A DNA stretch of 64,000 nucleotides from Roseomonas sp. KE0001 (GTDB lineage Bacteria; Pseudomonadota; Alphaproteobacteria; Acetobacterales; Acetobacteraceae). The stretch spans positions 62,001 to 126,000 of the forward strand of contig NZ_RCVQ01000005.1 in NCBI RefSeq assembly GCF_016107285.1, read 5' to 3'. The notes beneath the pieces are model-generated. The model had not been told where the DNA came from and did no database searches. It saw nothing but the letters and a program-made list of their open reading frames with translations. The first letter of the stretch is position 1. Each line of letters starts with the position of its first letter. Positions 33,649 to 41,769 of the stretch are shown here, piece by piece. Made by a program: the position numbers and the translations under genes.

Positions 33649-34794
33649 ATGCTGAACTTCCCCGACCTCGCCACCCTGCCGCCGGAGGCCGAGGCCTTCC
33701 GCCGGGAGGTGCGCGACTTCCTGGCCACTCATCTCCCGCCCCTGCCGGCGGATCGTCGTGCCCGCTCCTGGATGGGCTTCGACGCCGGGTTCAGCCGCGC
33801 CCTCGCTCGCCAGGGCTGGGTCGGGCTGACCCTGCCGCACCATTACGGCGGGGCCGAGCGCGGCGCCTTCGCGCGTTTCGTCCTGGTCGAGGAGATGCTA
33901 GCCGCCGGCGCCCCCGTCGCCGCGCACTGGATCGCCGACCGCCAGAGCGGCCCGCTGATCCTGCGCTACGGCAGCGCGGCGCAGAAGGACTTCCACCTGC
34001 CGCGCATCTGCCGGGCGGAATCCTTCTTCTGCATCGGCATGAGCGAGCCCGACACCGGCTCCGACCTCGCCAGCGTGCGCAGCCGCGCCGAGCGGGAGGG
34101 AGAGGGCTGGCGCCTGAACGGCAGCAAGGTCTGGACGACCTATGCCCACCACGCGCACTTCATGATCGCCCTGGTGCGCACCGCCGGCACGCCGGCCGAC
34201 CGGCACAAGGGCCTGTCGCAGTTCATCGTCGATCTCTCCCTGCCGGGCGTCCGCATCAGCCCGATCCGTGACCTGGCCGGCGACGCGCATTTCAGCGAGG
34301 TGGTGTTCGACGACGTCGCCCTCGGCCCCGAGGCGCTGATCGGCACCGAGGGCGAGGGATGGGCGCAGGTCAATGCCGAGCTGGCCTTCGAGCGCAGCGG
34401 GCCGGAGCGCATCCTCTCCTCCATCGTGCTGCTGGACCGCTGGATCGCCTGGCTGCGCGAGACCGGCGAGAGCCGCCACGCGGCGCTGCTGGGCCGGCTG
34501 ATGGCCGAGCTCGCCGTGCTGCGCGCCATGTCGATCGCCGTCACGGCGCGGCTGGCGGTGGGGGCGAGCCCGGTGACGGAGGCGGCGCTGGTGAAGGATC
34601 TCGGCACCGGCTTCGAGCAATCCATCCCGACCCTGCTGACCGAGGCCATCGCCGCCGATCCGGCCACCGCCCCGCCCGACGAGCTGCTCCGCGCCCTGGC
34701 CTATGTCGCCGGCATGGCGCCGTCCTTCTCGTTGCGCGGCGGCACGCGCGAGATCCTGCGCGGCATGGTGGCGCGCGGCCTGGGCCTGCGCTGA
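33649..34794 (+). CDS. Acyl-CoA dehydrogenase, large subunit-like
   Basis: A 381-residue acyl-CoA dehydrogenase. It has 'FCIGMSEPDTGSDLASVRSR' and 'WRLNGSKVWTTYAHHAHFMI' in the beta domain, and ends with 'SLRGGTREILRGMVARGLGLR', the form seen in FadE-type heteromeric enzymes. A shorter acyl-CoA dehydrogenase-like protein is encoded 27 bases downstream. Such pairs often form alpha2beta2 enzymes that act on bulky or branched acyl-CoAs, as for steroid side chains in mycobacteria. That comparison is by architecture only. Confidence 0.88.
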   Translation: MLNFPDLATLPPEAEAFRREVRDFLATHLPPLPADRRARSWMGFDAGFSRALARQGWVGLTLPHHYGGAERGAFARFVLVEEMLAAGAPVAAHWIADRQSGPLILRYGSAAQKDFHLPRICRAESFFCIGMSEPDTGSDLASVRSRAEREGEGWRLNGSKVWTTYAHHAHFMIALVRTAGTPADRHKGLSQFIVDLSLPGVRISPIRDLAGDAHFSEVVFDDVALGPEALIGTEGEGWAQVNAELAFERSGPERILSSIVLLDRWIAWLRETGESRHAALLGRLMAELAVLRAMSIAVTARLAVGASPVTEAALVKDLGTGFEQSIPTLLTEAIAADPATAPPDELLRALAYVAGMAPSFSLRGGTREILRGMVARGLGLR

Positions 34795-34821
34795 GGCCCG
34801 CGCCGAGAAAGGACGAGGATC

Positions 34822-35802
34822 ATGGACAGCCTGCTCACCGACGCCGCCGCCGACCTGCTCGACCACGCCTGCCCCCCCGCCCTGCTGCGCGCGCTGCTCG
34901 ACCCCGCCGCGGCGCCGCCGGAACCCTGGCAGCGGATCGTCGATTCCGGCTTCCTCGATGCCCTGCTGCCGGAGGCCGAGGGCGGCGCGGGGCTGGATCT
35001 GGCCGGCATCCTGCCCTTGCTGCTGGCCTGCGGGAGCCATGCCATGCCGCTGCCGGTCGGGGCGACCATCCTGGCCCGCGCCGCCTTCGCCCGCCAGGGG
35101 CTGACGCCGCCCGAGGGCGCCATCACCCTAGCCCAGCCCATGGCGGCGCCGTCACCGGCGGCGCTGCTCCCCGCCCCGCACCTGGCGGCGCAGGTCCTGC
35201 TGTGCGGCACGGAAGGGGGCGCGCTGCTGCTGCCCGCCGCGGCGGCGCGGGTCACGCCCCTGGGCGGCGGGCTGTCCCGGCTGGACTGGGACGGCGCCGT
35301 CGCCGGGCGGCGGCTCGAGGATGGCGCCGACTGGCGGGTGGCGGGTGCCTTTCTTGAAGCGGTGGAGATGGCCGGGGCGCTGCGCCGGGTGCTCGAGGAC
35401 ACGCTGCGCTATGCGGGTGAGCGCCGCCAGTTCGGCCGGGCGATCGGGGCCTTCCAGGCCATCCAGCAGCAGCTCTCGGTCCTGGCCGAGGAATCCGCCG
35501 CCGGCCTGATCGCCGCCCAGCTGGCGGCAACCGGTCCCTGGCCGGACCCCCTGCGGACCGCGGCGGCCAAGATCCGCCTCGGCCAGGCGGCGGCCCGGGC
35601 CATGGCGATCGCCCATGCCGTGCACGGCGCCATGGGCATCACCGAGGAGCACGACCTGCACCTCTTCACCCTGCGCCTGCAGCGGGGGCGGGCGGCCTTC
35701 GGCGGCGAGGCGTTCTGGAGCGAGCGCCTGGGCCGGGCGGCCCTGCGCGAGACCGGCGACAGCCTCGGCTTCGTGCGCCGCTGTCTCGACCCCGTCGCGT
35801 GA
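34822..35802 (+). CDS. Acyl-CoA dehydrogenase, small subunit-like
   Basis: A 326-residue protein, short for the family. The C-terminal domain is well conserved ('TLRYAGERRQFGRAIGAFQA', 'AHAVHGAMGITEEHDLHLFT'), but the middle beta-domain is degenerate and lacks the usual 'T.P..GSD' FAD loop. It probably cannot work alone and pairs with the acyl-CoA dehydrogenase encoded just upstream, contributing part of the flavin site. A GGACGAGG purine run precedes the ATG. Confidence 0.83.
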   Translation: MDSLLTDAAADLLDHACPPALLRALLDPAAAPPEPWQRIVDSGFLDALLPEAEGGAGLDLAGILPLLLACGSHAMPLPVGATILARAAFARQGLTPPEGAITLAQPMAAPSPAALLPAPHLAAQVLLCGTEGGALLLPAAAARVTPLGGGLSRLDWDGAVAGRRLEDGADWRVAGAFLEAVEMAGALRRVLEDTLRYAGERRQFGRAIGAFQAIQQQLSVLAEESAAGLIAAQLAATGPWPDPLRTAAAKIRLGQAAARAMAIAHAVHGAMGITEEHDLHLFTLRLQRGRAAFGGEAFWSERLGRAALRETGDSLGFVRRCLDPVA

Positions 35803-35806
35803 TGGG

Positions 35807-36655
35807 TCAGAAGCTCAGCAGCGGCGCCACCATGCGCGACAGATGGGCGATGCGCGGGCCGAGCTCCTCCTCCAGCCGCCGGCGATCCAGCAGGTAGCCG
35901 GGGGCGCCGATGTTCATCGCCATGACGGTGGTCCCGTCCAGCGAGACCAGCGGCGCCCCGGCGGAGCGGACATCCGGCTGCCACTCGCCATCGACGATGC
36001 AGAAGCCGCGGGCCTTCACCTCGGCGATGCCGTCCAGCACGCGCGGCCGCAGCTCCACCCACGCCTCGCCGTAGCGTCTGGCCATCCGGTCCAGCAGGAA
36101 ATCGCGCTCGGTCTCGCCGAGGGCGGCGAGAAAGGCCCGTCCCAGCGCGCTGCGCGCCATCTCGACACGGCTGCCGATGCCGAGCCGCAGCGTGGCGAGG
36201 GCGCTGGAGGGCGTGTTCTCGACATAGATCATCGACAGCCGGTCGCGGCTGGCCAGGCCGACCGCCGTGCCCGTCTCCTGCGCCAGCTGGCGCATATGGT
36301 CGTGCGCCGCCTGCCGCACGCGCAGATTGGCCAGCACCGGATAGCCGAGCGCCAGCAGCGCCGGCGCCGGCTCGTAGCGCCCCTGCTTGTGCAGCACGCG
36401 CAGATAGCCCAGTTCGGCCAGGGTGTAGGTCAGGCGGGAGACGGTGGGCTTGGGCAGGCCGGTCAGCGCGGCGATCTCGCCCACGCCGAGCGGGCCCCGT
36501 CCGGGGGCGAAGGCGCGCAGCACCTCGAGCCCCCGCGCCAGGGCCCAGACGAAGCGCCGGTCGCTGGCATAGTCGGAGCCGACATCCTCCTCGTCATAGA
36601 CCAGGCGGACCGCGGAACGGGAGGCGGCCGAACCTGCCTGGGACTTGCTCGACAT
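35807..36655 (-). CDS. IclR family transcriptional regulator
   Basis: A 282-residue regulator from ATG 36655, which has GGTGGAG six bases upstream. The N-terminal winged helix spans about 30-95 ('PLGVGEIAALTGLPKPTVSR'). The effector domain includes 'GTAVGLASRDRLSMIYVEN', 'MARSALGRAFLAAL' and the C-terminal 'SAGAPLVSLDGTTVMAMNIG'. It is divergent from a Bug receptor and racemase operon and convergent with the acyl-CoA dehydrogenases. An upstream in-frame ATG at 36697 is less well supported. Confidence 0.9.
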   Translation of the reverse strand: MSSKSQAGSAASRSAVRLVYDEEDVGSDYASDRRFVWALARGLEVLRAFAPGRGPLGVGEIAALTGLPKPTVSRLTYTLAELGYLRVLHKQGRYEPAPALLALGYPVLANLRVRQAAHDHMRQLAQETGTAVGLASRDRLSMIYVENTPSSALATLRLGIGSRVEMARSALGRAFLAALGETERDFLLDRMARRYGEAWVELRPRVLDGIAEVKARGFCIVDGEWQPDVRSAGAPLVSLDGTTVMAMNIGAPGYLLDRRRLEEELGPRIAHLSRMVAPLLSF

Positions 36656-36752
36656 CGCGTGCTCCACCTCTCTCTGCATTGGCTCTGCGCTGGCCAAGGG
36701 ATCAGGCGGCCTTGTCTAGCATGGGCCCGGCCTCACGCCATGCCATCCTGTT

Positions 36753-36779
36753 TTCCGCAGTGTGATGCCGATGTTCCGC
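36753..36779. promoter_or_regulatory. Direct-repeat operator candidate between IclR and Bug receptor genes
   Basis: Two TTCCGC elements (36753-36758 and 36774-36779) recur with a 21-base period, i.e. two helical turns, on the same face of the DNA in the divergent gap 36656-36878. TTGTCT at about 36713 and AGACAA at about 36787 form a wider inverted pair. IclR regulators often bind repeated half-sites in such places. Confidence 0.35.
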
Positions 36780-36878
36780 TTGGCAAGACAAATCCCCGTC
36801 CCTAGGCTGCCCCTCAGTCGGCGCGGGCAACGCGCCGGGACAGCAGGCCAACGTGCCGGAGGGGGAGGAGACGTGCCC

Positions 36879-37877
36879 ATGGCGGATCAACCGTGCCGGG
36901 ACTTCCGGTCAGGACCAGGCCGGCGCCGCCTGCTGGGCGGCGGCCTGGCGGCGCTGGCCATGCCGCGCATCGGCCGCGCCGAGGCGGGCTTCCCGCGCCG
37001 CCCCGTCTCGATCATCGTTCCCTTCACGCCGGGCGGCAGCACGGACCAGCAGATGCGTGCCCTGGCCGAGGCCGCCACGCGCCGGCTGGGTCAGACGGTG
37101 CTGGTCGAGAACCGGCCGGGCGGCGGCGGCACGCTGGGCGCGGCGGCGGTCGCCAAGGCGAAGCCCGATGGCTACACCCTGACCCAGATGATCACCCCCG
37201 CCATGCGGCTGCCCTTCCTGCAGCCCATGTCCTACGACGTGCTGCGCGACTTCACGCCGGTCATCCATCTCACCGGATACTTCTTCGGCCTCGCCGTGCG
37301 GGCCGACAGCCCCTGGAAGACCTGGCAGGACTTCGTCGCCGATGCGCGGCGCCGGCCGGGTCAGGTCAGCGTCGCCAACAGCGGCGCCATCGGCTCGCTG
37401 CATCTCGGCATGCTGGAGCTCGGCCTGCGCGAGAGCGTCCAGTTCAACCATGTCCCCTTCCGGGGCGAGGCCGAGACCATCTCGGCCCTGCTGGGCGGTC
37501 ATGTCGATGCGGTGGCCAACAGCGCCGTGCTGGGCCAGCTCGTGGATGATGGCCGCGCGCGCTGGCTGAACATCTGGACGGCCCAGCGCTCGCGCCGCTG
37601 GCCGGAGGCGCCGACCCTGCAGGAGCTGGGCTATGAAGGGCTGGTCATCACCTCGCCCTATGGGCTCTGCGGCCCGGCGGGCCTGGAGCCGGCGGTGGTG
37701 GAGCGGCTGCATCTGGCCTTTCGCGACGCCATGCAGGACCCCGCCCATGTCGCCGCCCTCGAACGCGCCGACATGGTGGCGGACTACAGGGGGCCGGACG
37801 ACTATGCCGCCTTCCTGCGCCGGAGCGTGGCGCGGGAACGCGACCTGCTGCTCCGCCTGAACCTGATCCAGGGCTGA
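36879..37877 (+). CDS. Tripartite tricarboxylate transporter substrate-binding protein (Bug/TctC family)
   Basis: A 332-residue receptor from ATG 36879, eight bases after GGGGGAGGAG. The Tat-type leader 'GRRRLLGGGLAALAMPRIG' ends near residue 32. Bug motifs are 'VSIIVPFTPGGSTDQQMRAL', 'VLVENRPGGGGTLGAAAVAK', 'FNHVPFRGEAETISALLGGH' and 'WPEAPTLQELGYEG'. It is the third orphan receptor of this kind in the window. It is followed three bases later by a CaiB-family racemase gene, suggesting a branched-chain acid as ligand. Confidence 0.9.
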   Translation: MADQPCRDFRSGPGRRRLLGGGLAALAMPRIGRAEAGFPRRPVSIIVPFTPGGSTDQQMRALAEAATRRLGQTVLVENRPGGGGTLGAAAVAKAKPDGYTLTQMITPAMRLPFLQPMSYDVLRDFTPVIHLTGYFFGLAVRADSPWKTWQDFVADARRRPGQVSVANSGAIGSLHLGMLELGLRESVQFNHVPFRGEAETISALLGGHVDAVANSAVLGQLVDDGRARWLNIWTAQRSRRWPEAPTLQELGYEGLVITSPYGLCGPAGLEPAVVERLHLAFRDAMQDPAHVAALERADMVADYRGPDDYAAFLRRSVARERDLLLRLNLIQG

Positions 37878-37880
37878 GGC

Positions 37881-38945
37881 ATGACGCGGAAGGAAGCCGC
37901 CGGCCCGCTGGCCGGGCTGTGCGTGGTCGAGATGGCCGGCATCGGGCCCGGGCCGCTGGCCGCCATGCTGCTGGCCGATCTGGGCGCCGAGGTGACGCGG
38001 ATCGACCGCCCGGCCCCGCCCGCCCGGCTGATGCCGCTGGGCCCGGCGGAGGACATGGTCGGCCGGGGTCGGCGGGAGGTGGCGCTCGACCTGAAGAGCC
38101 CCACGGGCGTGGCGGCGGCGCTCGATCTCATCGGCGGCGCGGATGCGCTGATCGAGGGCTTCCGGCCCGGCGTCATGGAGCGCCTCGGCCTCGGCCCGGA
38201 ACCCTGCCTCGCCCGCAATCCGCGCCTCGTCTATGGCCGCATGACCGGCTGGGGCCAGGATGGACCGCTGGCCCAGGCCGCCGGGCACGATCTCAACTAT
38301 CTCTCGCTCACCGGCCTGCTCGCCGCCATCGGCCGGCCCGGCGAGCGGCCGGTGCCACCGCTGAACCTAGTCGCGGATTATGGCGGCGGGGCGATGTTCC
38401 TGGTCATGGGGCTGCTCGCCGCCCTGCTGGAGCGGGAGCGATCCGGGCAGGGGCAGGTGGTGGACGCGGCGATGACCGACGGCGCCGCCGCCCTGGCCAC
38501 CGCCTTCTACGGCCTGCGGGCCGCCGGGCGCTGGTCGCTCGCGCGCGGCGACAACCTGCTCGACGGCGGCGCGCCCTTCTACGACACCTACGAGACCGCC
38601 GATGGCCGCCATCTCGCCGTCGCCTGTCTGGAGGCGCCCTTCTTCGCCGAGATGGCGCGGCGCATCGGGCTCGACGCGCGCTTCGTCGAGCGACAGCGCG
38701 ACCGCGCGATCTGGCCGGAGATGCGCGCCGAGATGACGCGGATCTTCCTCCGCCGCAGCCGCGCCGAATGGGTGGCGCTGCTGGAGGGCAGCGATGCCTG
38801 CGTCACCGGCGTGCTGGACATGGACGAGGCGCCGCACCACCCGCACAACCGCGCGCGCGGCCTGTTCCAGGACAGGCTCGGCCATCCCTGCCCCGCCCCG
38901 GCGCCCCGCTTCTCCCGCACGCCGGGCCGGCGGGCGGGAGAATAG
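37881..38945 (+). CDS. CaiB/BaiF family protein, alpha-methylacyl-CoA racemase-like
   Basis: A 354-residue member of the family III CoA-transferase fold. '[20 protein letters not shown]' and '[10 protein letters not shown]' form the N-terminal CoA-binding part. '[20 protein letters not shown]' followed by 'NYLSLTG' places Asp137 at the racemase active site; 'GHDLNY' matches alpha-methylacyl-CoA racemase better than the CoA-transferases. The enzyme would interconvert (R)- and (S)-2-methylacyl-CoA so that acyl-CoA dehydrogenases can act. Length is normal for Amacr. It follows a Bug receptor with a three-base gap. Confidence 0.87.
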   Translation: MTRKEAAGPLAGLCVVEMAGIGPGPLAAMLLADLGAEVTRIDRPAPPARLMPLGPAEDMVGRGRREVALDLKSPTGVAAALDLIGGADALIEGFRPGVMERLGLGPEPCLARNPRLVYGRMTGWGQDGPLAQAAGHDLNYLSLTGLLAAIGRPGERPVPPLNLVADYGGGAMFLVMGLLAALLERERSGQGQVVDAAMTDGAAALATAFYGLRAAGRWSLARGDNLLDGGAPFYDTYETADGRHLAVACLEAPFFAEMARRIGLDARFVERQRDRAIWPEMRAEMTRIFLRRSRAEWVALLEGSDACVTGVLDMDEAPHHPHNRARGLFQDRLGHPCPAPAPRFSRTPGRRAGE

Positions 38946-38952
38946 GGACGGC

Positions 38953-40194
38953 TCAGCGCCAGTTGGCGGCGGGAACCTTCTTCACGCGCGCGGTCAGCTC
39001 CTGGAAGCTGTCGATCTCGCCCTCCCAGAACTGGTCGATCAGGTCGCGATTGGCCATGGCCCAGGCGGCCACGCGCTCGAACTCGGCCTGCGGAACGCCG
39101 CCGGTGACCTGCATGGCGAGAGGCTCCAGGATCACCAGGGTCAGGCGGGCCGGATCGTAGCGCGTGCCGGGGGTCAGGCCGATCACCACCTGCTCGGCGC
39201 CATGGCCGCGCCGCAGCCAGACCACCACCGAGAGGCCGGTCAGGTGCGAGCGCAGGCTGACCATATCACCGGCGCCGGAGGGCGCGGGCTCCTCCGCGGG
39301 GGTCCGATCCGCGGGCCGCGCGGGCGGGGGCGCCGCGGGCTCGGCGGGGCGGGGCGGCGCAACGGCGCGCGGAGGCGGCGGAGGCGGTTCGGGCGGGGGC
39401 GCCAGATCCTCGGCCGTGGCGGCGCGCAGCCGCATGCCCGCATCGTCGGAGCCGAGGACGATCGAGGTGTCGGCGGCGAAGACCATCTGCAACGCCTCCT
39501 CGAAGGCGGCGCGGAAAGCGTCCGCCGACTGTCCCGGCGTGCCGTAGCGCGCCTGCAACTCGGGCCAGGGCACCTGCACCACCTGCCCGGCCGGCGCATC
39601 CGCAAGCGCCTGCCGCGTCCAGGCATGCGCGTCGATCGCCAGCGGCTCGGTCGCCAGGACATGCAGGATGCGGCTGTCGAGGCGGATCTGCTGTTCCATC
39701 AGGCTGGCGTGGAAGCGCGCATTGAGGCGCAGTTGCGGCCGCCACTCCGGCTTCGTCTTCCGGCTGCGGCCCCGCGCGTCGAAGACGCTGAGCGGCGCCT
39801 GCCCGTCGAAGCCCAGGGTGAGCTTGCACGCCAGGAGCAGGTCCAGCTGGCGGGTGATCTCCTCCGCGACCGGCGCCGTCGCCGGCACGCGCATGGCCTC
39901 GGCCAGGGCCGCGACATCCGCGCCAAGCTCCACCAGCGGGCTGGCCTGCCGAACCGCCTGATCGCAGATATGGATCAGCAGGAGACGCAGGCACCAGCCA
40001 TGGGGCGGCACCTGTTCGGGCTCGGCGGTCTCCAGCGCCAGGGCCAGGCCCTCCGCCTCGCGCCGCCAGTGGCCCGGCACGGCCGCCAGCGGCAGGGCGA
40101 GCTTGCAGAAGGCCCGGTGCAGGGACAGGCCGCCGGTGCTCGTGACAGGATCGTGCAAGGGAGCTTCCGTGGCAGGCGGGACGACGAGATTCAT
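38953..40194 (-). CDS. RepA-like plasmid replication initiator family protein with Pro-rich linker
   Basis: A 413-residue protein. Residues about 68-260 resemble the 'plasmid encoded RepA' family of alphaproteobacteria: 'LRLLLIHICDQAVRQASPLV' and 'ELGADVAALAEAM' in a first block, then 'FHASLMEQQIRLDSRILHVL', 'PLAIDAHAWTRQAL' and 'VPWPELQARYG' in the winged-helix block. A proline/alanine-rich linker (about 270-310) leads to a C-terminal domain of about 95 residues with no family I recognise ('VSLRSHLTGLSVVVWLRRGH'). RepA proteins open origins on low-copy plasmids. Whether this one still does is unknown. No parAB genes are adjacent. Confidence 0.6.
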   Translation of the reverse strand: MNLVVPPATEAPLHDPVTSTGGLSLHRAFCKLALPLAAVPGHWRREAEGLALALETAEPEQVPPHGWCLRLLLIHICDQAVRQASPLVELGADVAALAEAMRVPATAPVAEEITRQLDLLLACKLTLGFDGQAPLSVFDARGRSRKTKPEWRPQLRLNARFHASLMEQQIRLDSRILHVLATEPLAIDAHAWTRQALADAPAGQVVQVPWPELQARYGTPGQSADAFRAAFEEALQMVFAADTSIVLGSDDAGMRLRAATAEDLAPPPEPPPPPPRAVAPPRPAEPAAPPPARPADRTPAEEPAPSGAGDMVSLRSHLTGLSVVVWLRRGHGAEQVVIGLTPGTRYDPARLTLVILEPLAMQVTGGVPQAEFERVAAWAMANRDLIDQFWEGEIDSFQELTARVKKVPAANWR

Positions 40195-40528
40195 CTCAGA
40201 GAGAGTCCAGTCTAGTCGAAAGAGACGGTGGTCCGGCGGGTCGCCGGACGATGAAGGCTGCGCCCGGGCCGGATCGGCACAGGCAGGACTGCCGGCGGGT
40301 CGGATGCCTTCCCCGCATTCGGCAGGCCGGGAAAAGCAGGACGGATGGCGGCTGGACGACCGACCTGTCCCCGCCGGTTGTGGAACTCCGCGGCGCCAGA
40401 TTGCGCGAAGGTCGGGCTGGCGCGGCGATGGATAGTTTCCACGGGATACTATGGGCTTTGCCGGCCTTTATCCAGACCTCATCGCGCCGCAATCGTATCG
40501 CTTCGTCGCAAAATTCAGGGGCGCGCGG
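40195..40528. promoter_or_regulatory. 334-base gene-free region upstream of the RepA-like gene
   Basis: The leftward RepA-like gene starts at its left edge, and the HNH gene ends at its right edge. It holds several inverted repeats: GTCCGGCG/CGCCGGAC (40231-40249, 8-base arms), GCGCCAG/CTGGCGC (40393-40423, 7-base arms) and ATAGT/ACTAT (40432-40452). An AT-richer patch lies at about 40430-40520. I looked for regularly spaced direct repeats (iterons) and found none convincing. It may be an autoregulatory leader or a degenerate origin. Confidence 0.4.
40231..40249 (-). promoter_or_regulatory. Leader hairpin before the RepA-like gene
   Basis: GTCCGGCG (40231-40238) and CGCCGGAC (40242-40249) are exact complements around GGT. 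The hairpin lies 36 bases upstream of the RepA-like ATG and would form in its mRNA leader or act as a dyad operator. Replication initiator genes are often controlled by such elements. Confidence 0.45.
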
Positions 40529-40957
40529 TCAGGCGCGCGGATAGGGTCCGGTGAAGAGATCGCCCAGCGCCCAGCGGCGCCGATAGGTCAGCCATCGCTG
40601 TTGGCGGTGATAGGGGCGGTCGTGCCGCATGTGACAGCGCTGGCAAAGGCTGCGCAGGTTGCGCGGGCTGTTGTGGGTCGGGTCGTGGTCCAGATGCGCG
40701 GCGGCCAGCACAACATGGGTGACGCGCAGGGCGTTGAGGGCGCTGTCATCGGGGGCCGCGCAGCGTCGGCCCCGCCCGTCGCGCCACTGCCCCTTCCCCG
40801 CATCGTACCAGCGGCCGTCCGGCAGGCAGGCGATGCGGTCGCCATGCGGCCGGCCGCAGGCCTCGCACCGCCCACCCGCCCGGACGAAGCGGATCATGCG
40901 GCTGAGCTGTGGCCAGTCGATCGGATAGAGCCAGCGAAGATCGTGCCGGATCGGCAT
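40529..40957 (-). CDS. HNH endonuclease-like protein
   Basis: A 142-residue protein. 'RCEACGRPHGDRIACLPDG' gives a CxxC knuckle near residues 30-33. The HNH core is 'LAAAHLDHDPTHNSPRNLRS' with 'LCQRCHMRHD' supplying the final CxxC and His. The invariant Asn sits in 'HNSPRN'. Small HNH proteins of this type occur in phages, mobile elements and as stand-alone genes. It lies upstream of a RepA-like gene on the same strand, which adds to the mobile or plasmid character of this point. No terminase or restriction gene is adjacent. Confidence 0.85.
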   Translation of the reverse strand: MPIRHDLRWLYPIDWPQLSRMIRFVRAGGRCEACGRPHGDRIACLPDGRWYDAGKGQWRDGRGRRCAAPDDSALNALRVTHVVLAAAHLDHDPTHNSPRNLRSLCQRCHMRHDRPYHRQQRWLTYRRRWALGDLFTGPYPRA

Positions 40958-41124
40958 GAAATCCTTTTATCACAAGGGGCGACTCGGCGGGAAGCCCGGA
41001 GCGGCGCGGGATGCCGGGAACAATGGGCCGCCGGTGTTGAAACCCGGTGCCCGAAAAAATGCTTGGCCCCGCGCGTGGGTTGTGGCTTGCCTTGCCGTAT
41101 CAGCATGGCACCCCGACGGATACC
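40958..41124. promoter_or_regulatory. Divergent gap before the ECF sigma operon
   Basis: A 167-base gap between the HNH and sigma factor genes. GGAAC at 41017-41021 resembles the -35 element of ECF-dependent promoters and would allow autoregulation, but the expected -10 element (CGTC-like, about 16 bases on) is not clear. An alternative, longer sigma start at 41047 (ATG?/GTG-type reading beginning PEKMLG) would lie inside this gap. Confidence 0.25.
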
Positions 41125-41763
41125 ATGCTGAACGCCATGCTTTCCTTCGCCGGCTGGGAGGCCGCCATCTCCGATCGCGTCCTCCCCGGCCCGGCCCTTC
41201 AGCCCCGCCTCTCGCGCGATCTCGCCGCGGCGCCCGACGAGACGCTGCTGGCCTGGGCCGGGGAAGGCGACCGGATGGCCTTCGACCAACTGGCGCTGCG
41301 GCACCTGGGGCGGCTTCACCAGGTGGCGCTGCGCATCACCGGCCGGCCGGCCGAGGCGGAGGAGGCGGTGCAGGACGCCATGCTGTCAGCCTGGCGCAAC
41401 GCGGCCCGCTTCGATCCGGCGCGGGCGCGGGCCGGTACCTGGCTCTACAGCATCACCGCCCATGCGGCGATCGACCGCGCGCGGCGGCCGGCGCCGATGC
41501 CGCTGGAGGCGGCCGGTGACCCCGCCGACCCTGCCGCTGACCCCGAGACCCGCCTCGCCGAGCGGCAGCGGCAGGAGCAGCTCCAGGCGGCCATGGCCGA
41601 CCTGCCGCCGCGGCAGCGCGCCGCCCTGGCGCTGGCCTACGACCAAGGCCTGAGCGGCGCGGAGGCTGCCGCCGCGCTTTCCGTTTCCCTGCGCGGCCTG
41701 GAAGGGCTGCTGCGCCGCGCCCGCGGGCTGCTCGCCGCCCGGCTGCGCGGGACGCCGGAGTAG
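41125..41763 (+). CDS. ECF-type RNA polymerase sigma factor
   Basis: A 212-residue sigma-70 family protein from ATG 41125. Region 2 is 'DETLLAWAGEGDRMAFDQLA' through 'EEAVQDAMLSAWRNAARFDP', with 'GTWLYSITAHAAIDRARR' as the -10 recognition helix. Region 4 is 'LPPRQRAALALAYDQGLSGA' and 'EAAAALSVSLRGLEGLLRRA'. There is no region 3, as expected for ECF factors. It is followed at short spacing by a one-TM protein and a periplasmic sensor-like protein, which form a plausible anti-sigma module, and then by an RND efflux system. Confidence 0.9.
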   Translation: MLNAMLSFAGWEAAISDRVLPGPALQPRLSRDLAAAPDETLLAWAGEGDRMAFDQLALRHLGRLHQVALRITGRPAEAEEAVQDAMLSAWRNAARFDPARARAGTWLYSITAHAAIDRARRPAPMPLEAAGDPADPAADPETRLAERQRQEQLQAAMADLPPRQRAALALAYDQGLSGAEAAAALSVSLRGLEGLLRRARGLLAARLRGTPE

Positions 41764-41769
41764 ACCTGC

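Noticed and set aside
40195..40528. A functional plasmid origin with iterons next to the RepA-like gene
   Set aside because: I found inverted repeats but no set of regularly spaced direct repeats, no DnaA box that I could defend and no partition genes.
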